Origin: Drosophila pseudoobscura
Taxonomy: Eukaryota; Arthropoda; Insecta; Diptera; Drosophilidae
Length of the DNA: 64,000 bases
Reading direction: 5' to 3'
Assembly (NCBI RefSeq): GCF_009870125.1
Contig: NC_046681.1
Span: forward strand, 15,761,001 to 15,825,000
Shown: positions 59,701-64,000 of the stretch, one piece after another
Layout of the letters: each line of letters opens with the position of its first letter
Position numbering within the stretch: the stretch's first letter is position 1
The notes under the pieces: generated by a model
What the model was told of the DNA's origin: nothing
Database searches by the model: none
Seen by the model: the letters and a program-made list of their open reading frames with translations, nothing else
Translations under genes and position numbers: made by a program

Positions 59701-62700
59701 CCAATATGGTGCAGGATCGCGACTTCACCGTCGAGGAGTTCCACAAGTGGCTGCTGAAGGATCGTGCCCAGCTGCAGAGCCTGGCCATGCAGCACAATGT
59801 CCAGATCGAGGAGATCGAACAGTTTGTGAAGAAGGAGGAGCAGCGCTTCATTGGCATGGGTCTGTTGAAGCCCAGCGAGAAGCTCACCAACTGGCAGGAG
59901 GTGGAGCGTCTCCACCTGAAGAATCTCGCCCAGCAGCAGTACAAATCCACGGAACAGCTGGAGGCTCGTCTGCGACAAGATCGTGAGCTGCTGGAACGCC
60001 TCGCGCGCCAGTACAGCGTCCAGGTGGAGGAGATCGAACTCTGGATGAAGCAGGAGCTGGCACGCATGCGCGACGAGGGTCAATTGCAGATCGATAATCT
60101 CACTTCCTGGCAGCTGGCGGAACGCGAACGCCTCGAGGCTCTGATCAGCCAGAACAAGCAATGGAGCGCCGAGGAACTGAAGGCAGAGCTGGAGAAGGAT
60201 CGCGAGCACATGCAGACGATGGCCTTCCAGTATCACACTTCCGTGGAGGAGATTGAACGTTGGGTTCAAACGGAGATCGAGCGCTTGAAGCAGCAGGGAA
60301 AACTGAATATTGAGCAGCTGTCTGCCTGGCAAAGGACCGAACAGCAGAGGATCCTGTCCCTGCTTCAACAGCATTCGAATATCACCTTGGAACAGTTCCA
60401 GGCCAAGGTAAAGATGGTCTTTATTTACTGAAGAATATATATCTTAGTTTTACAATTATTTATGCTTTTTTTAGGTCCAAAATGATCGTCGTTTCTTGAT
60501 CAAACTCGCCGAACAGCACCATGTGAGTGTTGTGGAGGTCGAGACCTATGTGAAACAGGTCATCGAGGATCTCCACAAAAAAGGACAATTCGAAATGGAG
60601 CAGCTGCAGAACTGGCAGCTGGTGGAACGCGATTACATCAAGAATTTGATTGCAGAATACAAGAATGCATTGTCCACCGCAGAGTACGAACAGAAGCTGC
60701 TGGCCGATCGTGCCCATCTCAAACAATTGGCGGATCAGTACCGCATCAGTGTGGAGCAGATCGAGCAGTGGATGATCTCCGAGCTGAATCGCCTACGTGG
60801 CGACACGGAGTCGTCGCTGAAGAGCCTCAGTGCCTGGCAGGTCTCAGAGCTGGAACGCCTGCAGAACCTGGTCAAACAGCAGAACCATCTGACCTACGTG
60901 GAATTCGAAATGGAATTGAACCAAGAGCGAGAGCGTCTCCAAAAGCTGGCCAATCAGTACTCCGTGAATGTCGTGGAGATTGAGGAGTGGCTGCGCAATC
61001 AGTTGGTCAATCTGAAGAGCACGGGCCAGGGCAAGGTGGCGAATCTGACCAAATGGCAGGCCATAGAGCAGCAGCGTTTGATTGAGTTATTGCTGAAGAA
61101 GCAGCAGGAGCTGCCCTACGAGGATGTGGAACGGGAGCTGACCAAGGACCATGCCCGTCTCGAGAGCCTCTCCCAAACCCATCACGTGAGCATCGATCAA
61201 GTGGAGCAGTGGTCACGCGAGGAACTGCAGCGTCTGCAAAGCTCTGGCCTGGTCCAATTTGAACAGCAGACCCAGTGGCAGCAGCAGATCAGCCACGGCT
61301 TCAACGACTGGCTGCAGCAGCAGAGGAACGGCCCCAGCTACCAGGAGTTTGTGGACTTCCTGAAGCGGGACAAGCAGCGTCTGGATGGCATTGCCAGCGA
61401 CTATCATGTGACGGTCGAGCAGGTGGAGAAGTGGGTCCAAAAGGAGGCCGCACGTCTCTCTCTCATTGGAGTCATTGATCGGCCGCAGAACAATGTGAAA
61501 TACGAAGAGATTGTCAACATTTGGGAGGATCAACCCTCCTGGAAGAACGACCTGCTGTCGCGTCTGAGGAGCGTCACCAAATGGCGTCCCATGACCCGCC
61601 AGGAGTTCGAGAGCTATCTGATCCGCAACAAGGCCGTGCACGAGCAGCTGGCCCGACAGTACCACGTGACCGTTGAGGACATCCATCTCTGGCTGGAGAA
61701 CGCTGCCCAGAAGGAGGGTCTCATCACAGTGCCCGTCGTCTTGGAACAATGGCAGATTAAAGAGCAGCAGTACATTCAGGATCTGATCAATCAGCAGCAG
61801 CGCAAGCAGCGAAAATGGACCATCGAAGAGCTGCAACTCAGGTTGAACAACGATCAGAGGCATCTCCAGGAGGCCATCCAGCAGTACCGCGTGACCATTG
61901 AGGAGCTCAAGGCCTGGTACAAGGATGAACTGAAGCGCTTGTTGGATCAAAGAAAGATCGATCGCGGATCGTCCCTGTCCTGGCAGAGCCAAGAGCTAGA
62001 GAGGATCTACCTGCAGGCCGTGAACAAGCCGGATATAGGAAGACAGGCTTTGGAGACTTTGCTGCTGAGGGATGTCCATGCTTTAGCCCCGCAATACCAG
62101 ATATCTGTGGAGACACTGCGCCTCTTCATCCACGACAAACTAAGTCGCTTCGCGGACATGGGTCTGACGACGGACACCGCTCGACAGGTGAACAATTGGC
62201 ATGAACAGGAGCGTATTCGCCTGAGGGAGGTGGCCACCAAGCTGGTGATCACCGAACAGGAGCTCCTGGAGTTCATTTCGCACGACGACAACTTCCAGAA
62301 CCAATTGGCGCAGGTCTACCAGGTGGGTTTGGGTCAACTGGCCCCCGTCCAAAGGATAATCATCGGAAACTTTGCCAAGGAGCAGCTCCTGGAGCACCGC
62401 CAGCTGAATCATCTGACCAACTGGCAGCGTCGCGAAAGGGATCGTCTGTACGAGTTCATTCGCACCCAGAACATGACCTTGACTCAGCTGAAGAGCTGGC
62501 AGAATCAGGACACGAAACTGCTGCAGGACTTTGCCGCAAAGTACGAGATCTCCGTGCAGGAGCTCAAGGAATGGCAGAAGCTGGAACTGGAGCGCATCCA
62601 GAAGGTGGCCTACTATTATGGCATGACCCAGAGCGATCTGCAGCAGTTCCGCGAGGGAGAACTCCGCTGGCTGACGTACGTGAATCACCGCAAGCTGATG

Positions 62701-63612
62701 TCCGCCTCTGAGGCCCAGAACTGGGAGAAGACGCACAAATGGACGTTGGGCAGGCTGCAGAGCAGATACGGCAAGTTTGGCCAGGAGCTGGTCATCTGGA
62801 GACGTGTCTTGTATCTGCTCAGCCAGGGATTGATCGATCTGCCTGCGGGCGGAAGTGCAGATGGTGGATATGTGGTCGACCCTGGCAGCACCAATGCCAC
62901 GCATGTGTACAGGCCCATATTCTCCAAGGATCGCGGCGATCAGCCACCACACACGTACGAGGAGTCCTACGATGAGACAGACGAGCCCGGCCTCGAGGGC
63001 GAGACGAGGACGCCACGTCCCTACCCACGTCCATCCCCCATTCTGTCCACACCCCCTCCGCCATTGCCCTACAGTCGCGGCTCATCGCCCAGCGGTGGCT
63101 ACGAGTACAGTCGTCGGGACTACACCTTCAATGTGCCCGTTGGAGGAGCCTCGGCATCAGCCAGTGGCGGACCCACCGGCTCTTCGGCCACGGCCAGTGC
63201 CACCTTGGGAAAATGGAGTCGTGCCGCAGGCGAGGAGCCCCAGGTCGAGGACTTGGGTCAGCAGCAGCAGGTCGAACTGGGATGGAATGAGGGGCAGCAA
63301 CAGCAAGTGGAGGACACGGACTGGAATGCCAAATACGAGGCGGGACAACAACAGTCCGAGAATCTCGAGGACCTTGGCCAGCAGCAGCAGCAGATTCAAG
63401 TGGAGGATCTGAGTGGCCTGGGGAGCTATGGGGGCCACAGCTCCTCCAGTGGACAGCTGCAGCGGCAGCCGTCAAAGGTGAGTTTTCCAACAAACTTTCC
63501 CTAAGAAACCGCTCTAATATTATTCTCTAATATATTTTTTTCCTAGGAATTGGAAGTTGAGGCCACCGCTGAGCCCTCGTTCTGGGAGAAGCTCAAGAGC
63601 AAGATCGGTTAG
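56768..63612 (+). CDS. tig: Tiggrin: RGD-bearing extracellular matrix ligand of PS2 integrin
   Basis: Secreted matrix protein at muscle attachment sites, bound by the alphaPS2-betaPS integrin through RGD (known for fly tiggrin). Exons 56768-57044, 57106-60407, 60475-63477 and 63547-63612 join in phase and give 2215 residues, matching the ~2190 known. The signal peptide is MRALGLCALLLALASSQG. A Ser/Gly-rich start and an N-terminal domain precede about twenty diverged repeats of about 73-77 residues from roughly residue 365 to 2000. Each has a W..(E)R..L start, a DR..L..LA..Y.V core and an EIE.W...EL.RL end, suggesting paired helices or coiled coil; one unit measured Trp to Trp is 73 residues. 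RGD is encoded at 62932-62940 in SKDRGDQPP. The C-terminal region is Gln/Gly/Ser-rich and ends FWEKLKSKIG. Cysteines are very few. The identity rests on length, repeat period and RGD, and I consider it secure. Confidence 0.95.
62932..62940 (+). other. tig: RGD integrin-binding tripeptide of tiggrin
   Basis: CGC GGC GAT codes for Arg-Gly-Asp in frame, in the non-repetitive C-terminal region after the helical repeats. This is the known PS2-integrin recognition site position in tiggrin. Confidence 0.9.
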
Positions 63613-63733
63613 AGAGTCCTATATAAAAAGCACAAACTGCCATTATTCGAATACTTAGTTACGAAACGAAACCCAAACAAACAAAAACACTTCATATATT
63701 TTCTACAAATGTTTCTTTAATATTTAGTTTATA

Positions 63734-63739
63734 AATAAA
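63734..63739 (+). terminator. tig: Poly(A) signal of tiggrin
   Basis: AATAAA within ATAAATAAATAAATGAG, about 120 nt after the TAG stop. Confidence 0.7.
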
Positions 63740-64000
63740 TAAATGAGATTTTGAAAGGTCACACTTGTACCGCCACACAAAAAACATTATTACTAAACAT
63801 ACTATCTGTTGCTCCCATAACTGTCTTTCTTCCATAACTCTCTATACTCCCTCTCTCTCTCTCTAAGGACGTAATTTTTGTATTTTGTTCGTTTTCATTA
63901 ATAAACTTTAAAAATATAATAGGCCATTTGTTGGTTTCTCTCTGCAAAATATAACAGTTTTAAAAGCGAGAATATAAACGTATTACTCTATGGTCTATAT
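63740..64000. other. Right end, downstream of tiggrin
   Basis: A/T-rich sequence with a (CT)n tract near 63848-63865. No gene seen. Confidence 0.5.

Noticed and set aside
58755..60374. Long minus-strand frames within tiggrin
   Set aside because: Leu-rich shadows of the Gln/Glu-rich repeat codons on the opposite strand.
63613..63720. About 35 open codons after the tiggrin TAG stop
   Set aside because: The codons are A/T-rich and Lys/Asn-heavy without coding bias; expected by chance and 3'UTR-like.

Overview
The window is euchromatic nuclear DNA from a Drosophila species. The case rests on five recognisable fly genes with short Drosophila-type introns and GC-ending codons: Cyclin K, real-time (retm), a peroxisomal acyl-CoA oxidase, Fic and tiggrin. 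Large introns rich in simple repeats and a DINE-1/mini-me-type element fit this. The element and the long C/G homopolymers suggest a species outside the melanogaster subgroup, perhaps the obscura group, but that is a weak inference. I saw no virus, CRISPR array, rRNA, tRNA or bacterial operon.

Layout. From 1 to about 32 kb lies one large minus-strand gene of unknown identity. Its coding exons are at 6594-11710, its remaining 3' coding exons lie below 6.6 kb or outside the window, and it probably has several 5' noncoding exons and promoters reaching a candidate Inr+DPE start at 31674. The DNA between is intronic: degenerate tandem repeats, a 167-bp tandem duplication and one nonautonomous transposon (18.9-20.1 kb). 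A compact TATA-box/small-ORF/poly(A) unit at 32.46-32.73 kb may be a separate small gene.

From 33.9 to 63.6 kb the window is gene-dense. Cyclin K (+) has a single coding exon. It faces, tail to tail, an unrecognised 789-residue gene (-) that uses a GC-AG intron. That gene shares a CGATA-rich bidirectional promoter with retm (+), which has PRELI, CRAL-TRIO and GOLD domains. The acyl-CoA oxidase (+, ending in the peroxisomal signal AKL) is convergent with Fic (-), an ER AMPylase/de-AMPylase. Tiggrin (+) is a 2215-residue RGD-containing matrix protein with a clear TATA/Inr/DPE promoter. The genes are neighbours without an evident shared pathway.

The most interesting signals are two unannotated extensions of retm: a 49-codon open frame directly after its TGA stop (a readthrough candidate), and a 72-nt in-frame cassette-exon candidate inside an intron. 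Next come a degenerate ~80-90 bp tandem array at 30.2-30.9 kb and the possible small gene at 32.5 kb. Splice sites and protein lengths were worked out by hand from splice consensus and reading frame; none has been confirmed by transcripts.
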